A stretch of DNA of 64,000 nucleotides, taken from Blautia parvula (lineage in GTDB: Bacteria > Bacillota > Clostridia > Lachnospirales > Lachnospiraceae). Each line of letters begins with the position of its first letter. Position 1 is the first letter of the stretch. Both the position numbers and the translations under genes were made by a program. Shown in pieces: positions 35,594 through 45,254 of this stretch. The stretch spans positions 4,865,001 to 4,929,000 of the forward strand of contig NZ_CP084061.1 in assembly GCF_020215665.1 (NCBI RefSeq). The letters are read 5' to 3'. Under the pieces are notes generated by a model. It saw nothing but the letters and a program-made list of their open reading frames with translations. It searched no databases and was not told the DNA's origin.

Positions 35594-37895
35594 GCAGGCA
35601 GTCCTGCAGGAAAAAGAGCGCTTCCGGATACCCCGGAGTGTCCAGCATCTGATACCCGCAGAACGGATCTGGCCGGATGGGATCTTCCTGTGCGGCAGGA
35701 AATACACTATGATGTACCGGTTCACGGATATCAACTATGCGGTGGCAGGAAAAGAGGATAAGAAGTCCATGTTCTTTGCCTGGTCGGATATCTTAAACTC
35801 CCTGGACTGCGGCGCCGCGGCGAAGCTCACGGTCTTTAACCGCAGGATAAACCATAAGGAGTTTGCTAAACGCATCCTGCTCCCCATGCGTGGGGACGCG
35901 CTGGATGGATACCGGGAGGAGATGAACCAGATCTTATCTGACAAGGTGCGGGGCGCAAATGGAGTCGTACAGGAAAAATATATCACTATCTCTGTCTGCC
36001 GGAAGGACATCCAGGAGGCACGGAACTATTTTGCCAGGACGGGCACAGACCTGGCGGGCAGGTTTGCACAGCTGGGATCCCAGTGCCTCCCTCTGGATGC
36101 GGCGGAGCGTCTCCGGATCTTGTATGATTTCTACCGGGCCGGGGAGAAGGAGGATTTTTCCTTTGATATGAGGACAGCCATGAAAAGAGGCCAGAGCTTC
36201 AAGGACTGCATCTGCCCGGAATCCTTTGAGCATGGGAGCGACTACTTCAAACTGGGCGCACGCTATGGAAGGGTGCTGTTTTTAAGGGACTATGCCAACT
36301 ATATCAAGGACGAGCTGATGAACAAGCTGTCAGAGGTGAGCAGGAACCTGATGATGAGCATGGACATCATCAGTGTGCCCACGGACGAGGCGGTGAAGGA
36401 GGTGGAGAACCGGCTCTTAGGGGTGGAGACCAATATCACCAACTGGCAGCGCAGGCAGAACGCCAGCAATAACTTTTCCGCCATCATCCCCTACGACATG
36501 GAGCTGCAGAGGAAGGAATCCAAGGATTTTTTGAACGACCTGACCGTCCGGGATCAGCGGATGTTCTTCGGGGTCCTGACCCTTGTGCTGACCGCCGATA
36601 CCAGGGAAGAGTTAGAAAGAGACACTGAGTCCATCCTGGCACTGGGCCGGACAAATATGTGCCAGTTCGCGATACTTCGGGAACAGCAGATAGAGGGGCT
36701 TAATACAGTGCTCCCTTACGGGATACGGAAGATCCACGCCCTGCGGACCCTGAACACAGAGAGCCTGGCTGTCTTCATGCCGTTCAATACCCAGGAGATC
36801 ATGCAGGAGCGGGGCCTTTACTGCGGTGTCAACCCCATGTCCCACAACCTGATCCTTTTGGACCGGGGGAAACTGATGAACCCTTCCTGCTTTATCCTGG
36901 GCGTACCGGGGAGCGGAAAGTCCTTCCGGGCAAAACTGTTCATCATCCTGGTGGTGCTGGCCACAACAAAAGACCAGATCCTCATCTATGACCCGGAAGG
37001 GGAGTATGAGGCCCTGGTAGAAGCACTTGGAGGCGTGAGCCTGCCCATCGCTGCGGGAAGCTCCGTGAATCTGAACGCCATGGACATGGTGGCAGGGTAC
37101 GGGGAAAAGAACCCGGTCATCGACAAATCCCAGTTCATCCTGTCTCTGTATGAAAGGATCAGCAAAGGTGAGCATGTGGGGCCCAGGGAAAAGAGCATCT
37201 TAGATCGCTGTGTGGAACAGGTATATAAGCAGAAGGAAAAATACGGCATCCTTCCGTCTCTGCCAGAGCTGCGCAAGATCCTGCTCCAGCAGCCGGAACA
37301 GCAGGCAAGGGACCTTGCCCTGATGCTGGAGCTGTTCACAGAAGGGTCTTTGAACATCTTTTCCCAGCCGACGAACATCAATCTGAAGAACCGCATCATC
37401 TCCTTCAATACCAGGGATATGGGGGAAGAATTGAAAGAACTGGGCCAGCTGGTCATCACGGACCATATGATCAACCGGGTGACCGTCAACTGGGAGCAGG
37501 GCATCCGGACCCACATCTTCCTGGACGAGTTCCACACCCTCCTGCAGCAGGAGTACAGCGCGAATTTCTTCGACAGTGCTTACAGGCGGTTCCGGAAGCG
37601 TGATGCCTGGCTGACCAGTATGACCCAGAACGTGGAATATATCCTGGACTCTGTAAAGACCAGGACCATGCTGTCAAACTCAGAGTTCATCGTCATGTTC
37701 AACCAGTCCGAACCGGACAGGAAGGAACTGGCAAAGCTTTTGCATATCTCAGAACAGCAGCTGGCTTTTGTGACGAACGCACAGGCCGGGAACGGCCTTC
37801 TGCGGGTAGGGCATTCCCTGATCCCGTTCGTGAGTGACTTCCCAAAGGACAGCAGCCTGTATGGACTGATGAGCACAAGCCCAAGGGAGGACTAA
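35577..37895 (+). CDS. VirB4/TrbE-type conjugation ATPase
   Basis: 772 residues. Walker A LGVPGSGKSFRAKL with K448 is typical of VirB4/ConE, followed by LIYDPEGEYEALVE and, further on, Walker B HIFLDEFHTLLQ, and TQNVEYIL near the C terminus. The N-terminal 400 residues form the channel-binding domain. It powers assembly and substrate transfer of the type IV secretion channel. The ATG follows AAGGAGGAGAGGAAG. The sequence appears complete. Confidence 0.95.
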   Translation: MIKTLRQAVLQEKERFRIPRSVQHLIPAERIWPDGIFLCGRKYTMMYRFTDINYAVAGKEDKKSMFFAWSDILNSLDCGAAAKLTVFNRRINHKEFAKRILLPMRGDALDGYREEMNQILSDKVRGANGVVQEKYITISVCRKDIQEARNYFARTGTDLAGRFAQLGSQCLPLDAAERLRILYDFYRAGEKEDFSFDMRTAMKRGQSFKDCICPESFEHGSDYFKLGARYGRVLFLRDYANYIKDELMNKLSEVSRNLMMSMDIISVPTDEAVKEVENRLLGVETNITNWQRRQNASNNFSAIIPYDMELQRKESKDFLNDLTVRDQRMFFGVLTLVLTADTREELERDTESILALGRTNMCQFAILREQQIEGLNTVLPYGIRKIHALRTLNTESLAVFMPFNTQEIMQERGLYCGVNPMSHNLILLDRGKLMNPSCFILGVPGSGKSFRAKLFIILVVLATTKDQILIYDPEGEYEALVEALGGVSLPIAAGSSVNLNAMDMVAGYGEKNPVIDKSQFILSLYERISKGEHVGPREKSILDRCVEQVYKQKEKYGILPSLPELRKILLQQPEQQARDLALMLELFTEGSLNIFSQPTNINLKNRIISFNTRDMGEELKELGQLVITDHMINRVTVNWEQGIRTHIFLDEFHTLLQQEYSANFFDSAYRRFRKRDAWLTSMTQNVEYILDSVKTRTMLSNSEFIVMFNQSEPDRKELAKLLHISEQQLAFVTNAQAGNGLLRVGHSLIPFVSDFPKDSSLYGLMSTSPRED

Positions 37896-37972
37896 AGGTC
37901 AAAAGAAAGAAGATCGACAAATGAAAAAAGACAGGAGAGAGTGAGAGCTGACAGAAAGGGAGGATGAGGAAG

Positions 37973-38755
37973 ATGGACACTATGCTGCAGGTACCGATCG
38001 GGGAAAATGGGCATCTGAAGGAATTCTTTGAGATGTGCAGACAGGGAGGTCTGTCAAAAGAAGGGCAGGAGATCGAACAGCTCCTGCTCGTCCTGGAAAA
38101 CATGGAAAAGCAGTATGAGGCAGTGACAAGGGAGCTGCAGGAGGTAAAGGGAGAACTATCCAAAGTCAAAAACGGAAGTGTGAAAGGAAAGGCCCTGTCA
38201 CTGATCCGGCAGACAGAGTCCTATGTGGAGGAGGGAAAGGAGCAGGCGGTGGCCATCAAAGGCCGGATATTAGCCAGCATCGAGAGAGCAGTAGAGCACG
38301 CAAAAGATACAGGGACTCTCTTGATAGCCCAGGCCATTGACCTGACGCGGATACCCATTGCACTCAAACGTCTGCAGATCCGACTGGAACGGTCAGTGGA
38401 AGGGACGAGGCAGGCCGGAGAACGGTTACAGCTCATAAAGAAGGAATTTACCTTTGCCAGGACCCATCTGAAAAATATAGGAAGGGCTGTAAGACATGAG
38501 GAGCTCCTGCAGCCTATAACATCGGAAGATAAGGGACGGATGACCGGTGCGGAACGGACGCTGAAGGGGATCGAGGAAAAGTTCTCTGCCATGGAGAAAA
38601 AGACAGGGCAGGCACTGGATAAACTCTGCACATTCAAAGAGCATCTGGGGAGACCGGAGGGAGGCAGGGATTCTGTAAAAGGGACCCTCAGAGAGATAAA
38701 ACGGGAAAAAGAAACCCCGGACAAACGGGAGACTAAGGAAATGACGAGAGAGTAG
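37973..38755 (+). CDS. DUF6674-like ICE protein
   Basis: 260 residues from ATG 37973; GGGAGG upstream has correct spacing for this ATG but not for one nine bases earlier. It is predominantly helical and charged, with N-terminal FFEMCRQGGLSKEGQEIEQLLLVLENMEKQYEAVT typical of DUF6674 proteins found between VirB4 and the cell-wall hydrolase in Lachnospiraceae ICEs. The middle holds coiled-coil segments (RTHLKNIGRAVRHEELL). Function unknown; a role in mating channel assembly is an inference from position. Confidence 0.7.
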   Translation: MDTMLQVPIGENGHLKEFFEMCRQGGLSKEGQEIEQLLLVLENMEKQYEAVTRELQEVKGELSKVKNGSVKGKALSLIRQTESYVEEGKEQAVAIKGRILASIERAVEHAKDTGTLLIAQAIDLTRIPIALKRLQIRLERSVEGTRQAGERLQLIKKEFTFARTHLKNIGRAVRHEELLQPITSEDKGRMTGAERTLKGIEEKFSAMEKKTGQALDKLCTFKEHLGRPEGGRDSVKGTLREIKREKETPDKRETKEMTRE

Positions 38756-38783
38756 AGCAGGCTTGAGGGGCCTGTTCTTTTTC
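38755..38783 (+). terminator. Attenuator-like terminator
   Basis: GAGCAGGC and GGCCTGTTC pair around a short loop and are followed by TTTTTC, directly after the DUF6674 stop and before the next ribosome site. It may lower expression of downstream genes. Confidence 0.65.
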
Positions 38784-38799
38784 GTGAAAGGAGGAACAC

Positions 38800-39207
38800 A
38801 TGGAAAAGATACGATTTGCAAGCAGGGAGCATGAGGCATTTTATGAGCAGATGCTTAAGAGATGCGGGAACCGGGATTGTTATCATCAGGCATTTTTTTA
38901 TTGCCTGGGGATCGCAGCAGAGACAAGAGAGAATGTGGAGTCCCTGTTTGATCTTGACGAGGACTGCATCCGGTTTGAAGGCATGGAACAGGGATGGCAG
39001 ACCAGCGGGAGCCGGCGCCTCTGCCGTCTGGCTTATAATCTCTGGAACGGGTATATAGAGGAAGGAGCGGAGCGTATGTCAACACCTTATGGGCTGTTTG
39101 ACTGCAGCTATTCTCCTTATTTTATGGAGGCTGTCCGTATCCGGTATCCAGAATATTTCCGGGGAGACAGGACTTTGGCAGAGCTGCGGGAGAAACAGGG
39201 ACGATAG
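38800..39207 (+). CDS. DUF6075-like protein
   Basis: 135 residues. It starts MEKIRFASREHEAFYEQM, then CYHQAFFYCLGIAAETRENVESLFD, typical of the DUF6075 family on conjugative elements. It is helical with several aromatic residues (SYSPYFMEAVRIRYPEYF near the end) and no membrane segment. Ribosome site AAAGGAGG. No biochemical function known. Confidence 0.72.
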   Translation: MEKIRFASREHEAFYEQMLKRCGNRDCYHQAFFYCLGIAAETRENVESLFDLDEDCIRFEGMEQGWQTSGSRRLCRLAYNLWNGYIEEGAERMSTPYGLFDCSYSPYFMEAVRIRYPEYFRGDRTLAELREKQGR

Positions 39208-39223
39208 AGAGAAGGAGAGGAGC

Positions 39224-40724
39224 ATGGCGGATATAAGGACCAGAGAAAAAGTAAAGGATGTCCGGACCATCGACCGCCTGCAGGCAGCCACCCATCATGC
39301 AAAAGAGGGGTATGTACGCACAAAAGAACAGATGGCGGAGGAGGTCTCCGGCAGGGAATCCTCCCCTTCGGGATATGCCACGGATCAAATGGAAAGGGAA
39401 GTGGAAAGAGGTACGGAAACCGCTGTCCGAGAAGGAGCCAGAAGGGGCATGGCGGCCGTTTCTCTGACCTGGAAAAAAGTCCGGGATATGAAGGAGAGAA
39501 GGGAGGAGAAAACGGATACCAGTACGGATGGGACAGATGAAAAAAATAATGAATTTTTACCAAAGGAAACAGGGACAGATGCTTCTTCGGATATACCATT
39601 TGAAAGAGAGCAGGCAGGATGGGAGAGGTCGAGCCCAGCTAGGAGTAGCGGACATGACGAACAGGGGTCGGATACAGATCTCAGACAGAGGCAGTCAGCA
39701 GGACGTAACAGGATACAGGAAAGGACGGAGTCCGCCCGAAAGATCAGACAGTGGGATGAAGCGGAGGGAACAAAAGGCTGGAACAAAGGAGATGAGACCG
39801 GTCTCCTGCTTGATCAGGACGCAGAGACCGGAAAAGAGGGAAGGGAAAAGATCCTTTTTGGAAAAACAGGGGATGGAAAGAATGGATACAGAGACAGCAG
39901 GCTGTCAGGTATGAGGGAAGAGTCGTCCCTAAAACGGCAGGATGTCGTTGCCAAAAGGGACAGCTGGGTCCGTACAAAGGAACAGACGGGAAGAGATATC
40001 AAGGAACCTGCCCATGCGGCGGGGAACTGGAACCGGCCTTCCTTTAAACATATCTGGGGAGGCGGCAGGACAGTGAAGACGGGCGAGATCAGGGAAGGCA
40101 TCCAGGCATCAGCCTGGGCGCTGCCGGACCATGCCGCTTTCAGGCAGAAGGCCTGGGCCGTGCAGTCCTATCAGGCTGCCGTCCGGAAGGGGGTACAGAC
40201 AGCAGGAAAAAATACCCTTACCATCTCAAAGGGCATAGCTGCTGGGCTTCGGAAGACTGCGGCATCAGCCAAGGCGCTGGCAGAAGGAACAAAGGCCCTG
40301 GGCGGCCTGCTGTGGCCTGCCTGTAGTACCGCTGTCCTTATCATTCTGTTCATTGCTCTGTTCGGAGGCTTTTTTCTGACATCTGCAGGAAATGACCCGG
40401 AGGGGAATGGACAGACCGTAAGTCAGGAGATCATCGCCTACACACCTGTCATCACACAATATGCCCGGCAGTACGGCATCCCCCAGTTCGTCACAGCCAT
40501 ACAGGCCATGATGATGCAGGAGAGCGGCGGACAGGGGACAGACCCCATGCAGAGTTCCGAGTGTCCCTTTAACACACGATTCCCGAATTCCCCGGGAGCC
40601 ATCACAGAGCCGGAATATTCCATCCAGGTGGGCATCCAGTATTTTGCTTCCTGCCTGCAGGAGGCTGCCTGTGAGAGTCCTATGGACATGGACCGGCTGA
40701 GCCTGGCGTGGCAGGGCTATAACT
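39224..40724 (+). CDS. Cell-wall hydrolase (lysozyme/CHAP), exon 1, split by a group II intron
   Basis: First part of a conjugative peptidoglycan hydrolase of the Tn916 Orf14/CwlT type. ATG 39224 follows GGAGAGG. Residues 1-350 are charged and disordered, followed by a membrane helix (about 365-385, VLIILFIALFGGFFLTSA) and the lysozyme-like domain: YARQYGIPQFVTAIQAMMMQESGG with the catalytic-type Glu. The frame runs to ...AWQGYN and a first base of Tyr, where the intron begins (GTGTG at 40725). Without splicing it ends after a few intron codons at 40741. Joined to 45255-45853 it gives 699 residues. Confidence 0.9.
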
Positions 40725-41508
40725 GTGTGAAACGTTCCTAGCTGAAAAGGCTAGGCAGACAGCAAGTGCTGTTTAGAACTATTACTTTGAGAAATCAAAT
40801 GAGTGGGTAACGCCACAAAGGGTTTCCTCTAATACTCCGACATGCGGGAAAAGTTGATATTAACATGAACCGTATGAAGCTCGGTGAAGTCGGTTGAAAG
40901 TGACCGTAAAGCATTATCAAATGCTACGAAATCTGCTCAGAGGTGGGCGGTGTCACCCATAGACCGGGAGTCTATAAAATACTCATGGATAGAATGGGTT
41001 CGCAAAACTATTGGCGAGACGAACCTGACGAATCTCCGAATGTACGGGTCTATAACCCTAATGCACAGAAATGTGTATGCCACGTGCGTGGTGTCAGTGC
41101 GGACGAGTAAGATTAGTTGTTATGAAAATCCGTTTATTGTTAAAGGCAGTAACAAGCTGACAGGCTCAAAGGAGAATCCTAAAAGTATATGTAAAGATAA
41201 AAGTAATGGAACGTTGGAAGCTGCCAACATGGAGAAAATATCTTCTATGAAGTGGTTGAAAGGAAATCTTTTGTGAAAATAGCAGAAGTATAACTTTATT
41301 TATGGCAGTGAAAGCGGTGACATGGTACTGATGAAGCGTCTAACAAACGTGGAGGGACGGTCACTAGTCTATGAAAGATGTATCATTCATTCTTCTTAGT
41401 AAGTTGTTAGAATAAGGTTCTGGTGAGACTAAAAAGGGCAAACCTCAATTAAGGAGGAGCCAACTTATTAAAAAGACAAACAAACTAAGGTACGCTGAGT
41501 ATTATGAT

Positions 41509-42325
41509 ATGCAGTCTAAATTAGACCAATTATATATGCAAAGCAAGAATGGAAATAACTTTTATAAGCTGACAAAGCTTATGGAAAGTGAAGAAAATAT
41601 CCGATTAGCCTATCGGAATATAAAGAAGAACATGGGCAGTCATACTGCTGGTGTTGATGGAAAAACAATAGCTGACATCGAAGATTTGACAGTTGAGGAA
41701 GTTGTAACAAAAATACGGGAAATGTTCAAATGGTATGAACCTGAAAAAGTCCGAAGAGTGTATATCCCTAAACCTGATGGACGGAAACGACCGTTAGGCA
41801 TTCCCGCTATATGGGACAGGTTATTCCAACAATGTATTCTTCAGATTTTAGAACCTATATGTGAAGCAAAATTTCATCCACACAGTTACGGATTCCGACC
41901 AAACAGAAGTGCTCATCATGCAATAGCAAGAGCAAATCATTTTATGAATAATAAAGGGAACGGATACCATTATTGTGTTGATATGGACATTAAAGGATTT
42001 TTTGATAATGTAAATCATGGAAAATTGCTAAAACAAATGTGGACAATGGGAATACGAGAAAAGAAACTGCTTTCCATAATTTCCACTTTATTAAAAGCAG
42101 AAATTATCGGAGAGGGTAAGCCGATAAAAGGAACACCGCAAGGCGGTATATTAAGTCCGTTATTGGCAAATATTGTGTTGAATGAACTTGACTGGTGGAT
42201 TAGCAATCAGTGGGAAACAATCAAAACTATAAGAGAATATACAACACATAAGGGTGCAAGAAGAGCCTTGATGAGACAAAGGAAGAATCTAAAACATTGC
42301 TATATGGTTCGTTATGCCGATGATT
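41509..42325 (+). CDS. ltrA: Outer-intron reverse transcriptase/maturase, N-terminal part, broken after YADD
   Basis: The frame contains RT motifs (RRVYIPKPDGRKRPLGIPAI, FHPHSYGFRPNRSAHHAI, MDIKGFFDNVNH, GTPQGGILSPLLANIVLNEL) and stops just after YMVRYADD, where inner-intron sequence GTGCG begins at 42326; unspliced it would end ...DDCAPRRR and stop at 42357. ATG 41509 has no ribosome site. Fourteen in-frame codons upstream, ATT 41467 follows AAGGAGGAG and gives IKKTNKLRYAEYYDMQSKL, which looks like a normal N terminus, so an ATT start is possible. Joined to 44194-45152 the protein has 591 residues (605 from ATT). Confidence 0.86.
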
Positions 42326-44193
42326 GTGCGCCACGAAGGCGAGTCCAAGTAGCGTAGCTACTTGAAGACAGCTATGCTGTACAGATGATGGCGGAGGGCC
42401 CGCCGGAACCGCTATACAGGTGGAGGTTCCAAACCACCCTAAGGTGCTGTAGTCAAAAGCTATGGTATTGAGCGTTAGGGAAAAGGCAGATATAACTGTC
42501 AGGTGGGTGTGAAGGAGATGAATGAACATATAAACCGCTTACGGAAATGTCGAAAGCGTAGAGATTCCATCAAAACCAGGGGGTAGTCGTTAACCTGGGA
42601 TAAGCCTGGAGGAAACCTGTTTACTGTCCAGGCGGTGGGCGGCATAAAGGCGGCATGAACTTTACACAGGCATCTGTACGGAACGTGGGAACCCACGGGC
42701 TGATGTTAAGGGAGTATATCAAGCGGAAGAACCGTAAGATAAGAGTACCGATGCAGTCATGGGGGCAGATTGGGTTATAGTAGCGTGGAAGTTTCTGTAA
42801 CGGGAATGGAGCAAAGAACCCGAATTATCCGGCTTTAAGGATAAGTCAACTTTAGAAAGAAGGAGGAACTTATGCAAGAAGCAAAGCCATACAGTATTTC
42901 AAAGAAAGCAGTGATAGCGGCTTATCAAAGAGTGAAAGCGAACAAGGGAACCTATGGTGTGGACGAACAGTCCATAGAAGATTTTGAGAGGAAACTCAAT
43001 AACAACCTCTACAAAATATGGAACAGGATGTCATCCGGCACTTATTTTCCCAAACCTGTAAAAGCGGTAGCGATACCAAAGAAGAATGGAGGAACCAGAA
43101 TTTTGGGGGTTCCGACAGTAGAGGACAGAATTGCCCAGATGGTGGCGAAGCTGTACTTTGAACCATGCGTGGAGCCAATCTTTTATGAAGATTCCTATGG
43201 ATACCGTCCGAACAAGTCAGCCATACAGGCGCTTGAAGCCACAAGGACAAGATGTTGGAGAAAAGACTGGGTATTGGAGTTTGATATCCGGGGGCTGTTT
43301 GATAACATCAGACATGATTATCTCATGGAAATGGTAAAGAAACATACCAAAGAGAAATGGATAATCCTATATATCCAGAGATGGCTGACGGCACCGTTCC
43401 AAATGGAAGACGGGACGATTGTGGAAAGGAAATCCGGAACCCCGCAAGGCGGGGTGATAAGCCCAGTATTGGCGAACCTGTTCCTGCACTATGTGTTCGA
43501 TGATTTCATGGTAAAGGAATTTCCGACGATACCGTGGGCAAGATATGCTGATGATGGGATAGCGCACTGCGTCTCCCAGAAACAGGCGAAATACCTGCGG
43601 AGAAGGTTGGAACAGAGGTTCCAGAGTTATGGTTTGGAACTGAACCAGGAGAAGACAAGGATAGTGTACTGCAAAGACGATGACCGGAGAGGGAATCATG
43701 AGAATACTTCCTTTGATTTTCTGGGATACACATTCCGTCCAAGAGATGCAAAGAACAGGTACGGGAAGTTCTTTACAAACTTCCTTCCGGCAATCAGTGA
43801 GAAAGCAAAGAAAGCCATACGCAAAGAGGTAAGAGGATGGAAACTGCAATTAAAATCGGACAAAGACCTCTACGATATAGCAAACATGTTCAACCGTCAG
43901 ATACAGGGATGGATTAATTACTACACGCATTTCTATAAATCAGAAATATATGATGTGCTGAGGTACATCAATGGATGTCTGGTGAAATGGGTGCGGAGGA
44001 AGTATAAGAAGCGCAAGGCTAGACGAAAGGCGGAACACTGGCTCGGAGAGATAGCAAAGCGTGACAGGAACCTGTTTGCACACTGGAAATTTGGGATACT
44101 GCCAGCGGCTGGATGATGGGAGCCGTATGAGCTGAGAGGTTCACGTACGGTTCTGAGAGAGACTTGAGGGGAGGTTCCTCAGGTCTACTTACT
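42326..44193 (+). mobile_element. Inner group II intron nested in the outer intron's RT gene
   Basis: 1868 bases. It begins GTGCG. Domain V is at 44120-44153 (34 nt, with the AGC triad at 44121-44123 and arms CCGTATGA / TCACGTACGG). Domain VI has arms AGACTTGAGG / CCTCAGGTCT and a candidate branch-point A at 44187. The end at 44193 is set by reading frame: it joins GATGATT to TTAAAATC, giving YADDFKI and an intact 592-codon frame. The AY end rule would put the end at 44192, so the boundary is uncertain by a base. Candidate EBS1 AGTCAT 42755-42760 pairs with the exon end ATGATT, using one G-U pair. Confidence 0.87.
42872..44116 (+). CDS. ltrA: Inner-intron reverse transcriptase/maturase, intact
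   Basis: 414 residues, ATG behind AAGGAGG. RT motifs are complete: VKANKGTYGVDEQSIEDF, IPKKNGGTRILGVPTVEDR, DSYGYRPNKSAIQAL, FDIRGLFDNIRHD, GTPQGGVISPVLANLFLHYV, and the catalytic ARYADDGIAH. A maturase (domain X) region follows: NRQIQGWINYYTHFYKSE. There is no C-terminal HNH endonuclease, unlike the outer protein. It should splice the inner intron and drive retrohoming. It differs clearly from the outer RT, so the inner intron is not a copy of the outer one. Confidence 0.94.
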   Translation: MQEAKPYSISKKAVIAAYQRVKANKGTYGVDEQSIEDFERKLNNNLYKIWNRMSSGTYFPKPVKAVAIPKKNGGTRILGVPTVEDRIAQMVAKLYFEPCVEPIFYEDSYGYRPNKSAIQALEATRTRCWRKDWVLEFDIRGLFDNIRHDYLMEMVKKHTKEKWIILYIQRWLTAPFQMEDGTIVERKSGTPQGGVISPVLANLFLHYVFDDFMVKEFPTIPWARYADDGIAHCVSQKQAKYLRRRLEQRFQSYGLELNQEKTRIVYCKDDDRRGNHENTSFDFLGYTFRPRDAKNRYGKFFTNFLPAISEKAKKAIRKEVRGWKLQLKSDKDLYDIANMFNRQIQGWINYYTHFYKSEIYDVLRYINGCLVKWVRRKYKKRKARRKAEHWLGEIAKRDRNLFAHWKFGILPAAG

Positions 44194-45152
44194 TTAAAAT
44201 CTTCTGTCGAGATTATCCGAGTGCATTGAGATTGTATCATGCTACGCAAGATTTTATTGAAAGAAGATTGAAATTGGAAATCAGTCCCGAAAAATCAAAA
44301 ATAGTCAATCTTAGAAAACAGCGAAGTGAATTTCTGGGTTTTACTATGTATGTAAGACCAAAAAGAAATGGTTATGTGGCTTATAGTCACATGAGTGACA
44401 AGGCAATCAGACATGCACATGATAAACTAAAACAATCTATTAAAAGGATTGCAAAGGAACAATCACGTGACGCAGTGTGGAAATATAATACGGTAGTAAT
44501 GGGAATCCATAATTACTATGAAGTAGCCACGCACGTAAACAGAGATTTAGCCCATATGAGTCAACACCTTACAAAATCTTTATACAACAGGCTGAGAAGA
44601 GATTGGAGACCAGCGAGTAAAGCAGATTTATCCATAACACTTTTAAAACGTTATGGCAGGTATAATCCAAAATGGTATAAAGCTCACGATATGATTATCA
44701 TTCCTATATACACATGGAAACACAGGTATGCGATACAATTCAATCAAAATATCTGTCCATATACAAAAGAAGGAAGAGCCTTGATACACAATAATCTAAA
44801 AGCGGTGAGCAGGGAAGTTCTTATACACATACAGAGATATTATTGTGATTATCGTTCTATTGAATATAACGATAATCGTATCTCAAAATTTATTTCTCAA
44901 TATGGAAAATGTGCAATCAGTGGCGAAGAATTAACGTTGAGGGATTGGGAGTGTCATCATAAAGTTCCCTTGAAATATGGTGGAACAGACAAATATAACA
45001 ATCTTATTATTATGATACTACCATTTCATAAAGCAATTCATAAAAGGGATAGAAAAGAACTTGACAATCTAATGGAGAAGTATCAGTTATCAGAACAAAA
45101 AAGGAAGTTATGTATAGAATTACATGAACTGGCTAATCAATCAGAAAAATAG
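44194..45152 (+). CDS. ltrA: Outer-intron RT/maturase, C-terminal part with HNH endonuclease
   Basis: The continuation after the inner intron starts FKIFCRDYPSALRLYHATQDFIERRLKLEI, directly following YADD in normal group II RTs. It then has the GFTMYVRPKR stretch, the maturase X region (VVMGIHNYYEVATHVNRDLA), and an HNH module CAISGEELTLRDWECHHKVP with CHHK and later HKAIHK. The nuclease would cut the second strand during retrohoming. No independent ribosome site or start is seen at the beginning, so this part is made only from inner-spliced RNA. Confidence 0.88.
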
Positions 45153-45254
45153 ATACATTGGAGTAGATGGCACGCCGTATGAGGTGAAAGTCTCATGTAC
45201 GGTGTAGAGTGGGGGAAAATTCGGAGATAATATCAAAGAATTACCTATCACTAT

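Larger units (their letters stand above)
40725..45254 (+). mobile_element. Outer group II intron in the hydrolase gene, itself interrupted
   Basis: It begins with the group II 5' sequence GTGTG at 40725. It ends ...TATCACTAT at 45254, with a candidate bulged-A domain VI (45207-45254) and domain V near 45172-45205 (CGCCGTATGAG ... CTCATGTACGG, 34 nt). Its coding part is a reverse transcriptase/maturase with HNH domain, cut by the inner intron at 42326-44193. Removing 40725-45254 restores a continuous 700-codon hydrolase frame across QGYN-YGNGYITW. A+T content is higher than the ICE around it. Candidate EBS1 at 41115-41120 pairs with the exon end ATAACT using one G-U pair (tentative). Confidence 0.88.

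Noticed and set aside
40884-41276. A 130-codon frame upstream of the outer RT gene
   Set aside because: It lies in domain I of the outer group II intron, has no ribosome site, and shows intron-RNA character, not protein character.
44189-44193. Alternative inner-intron end at 44192 following the AY rule
   Set aside because: It would shift the outer RT frame and produce a stop after YADDF; the end at 44193 restores the known YADDFKI order. Kept as a one-base uncertainty.
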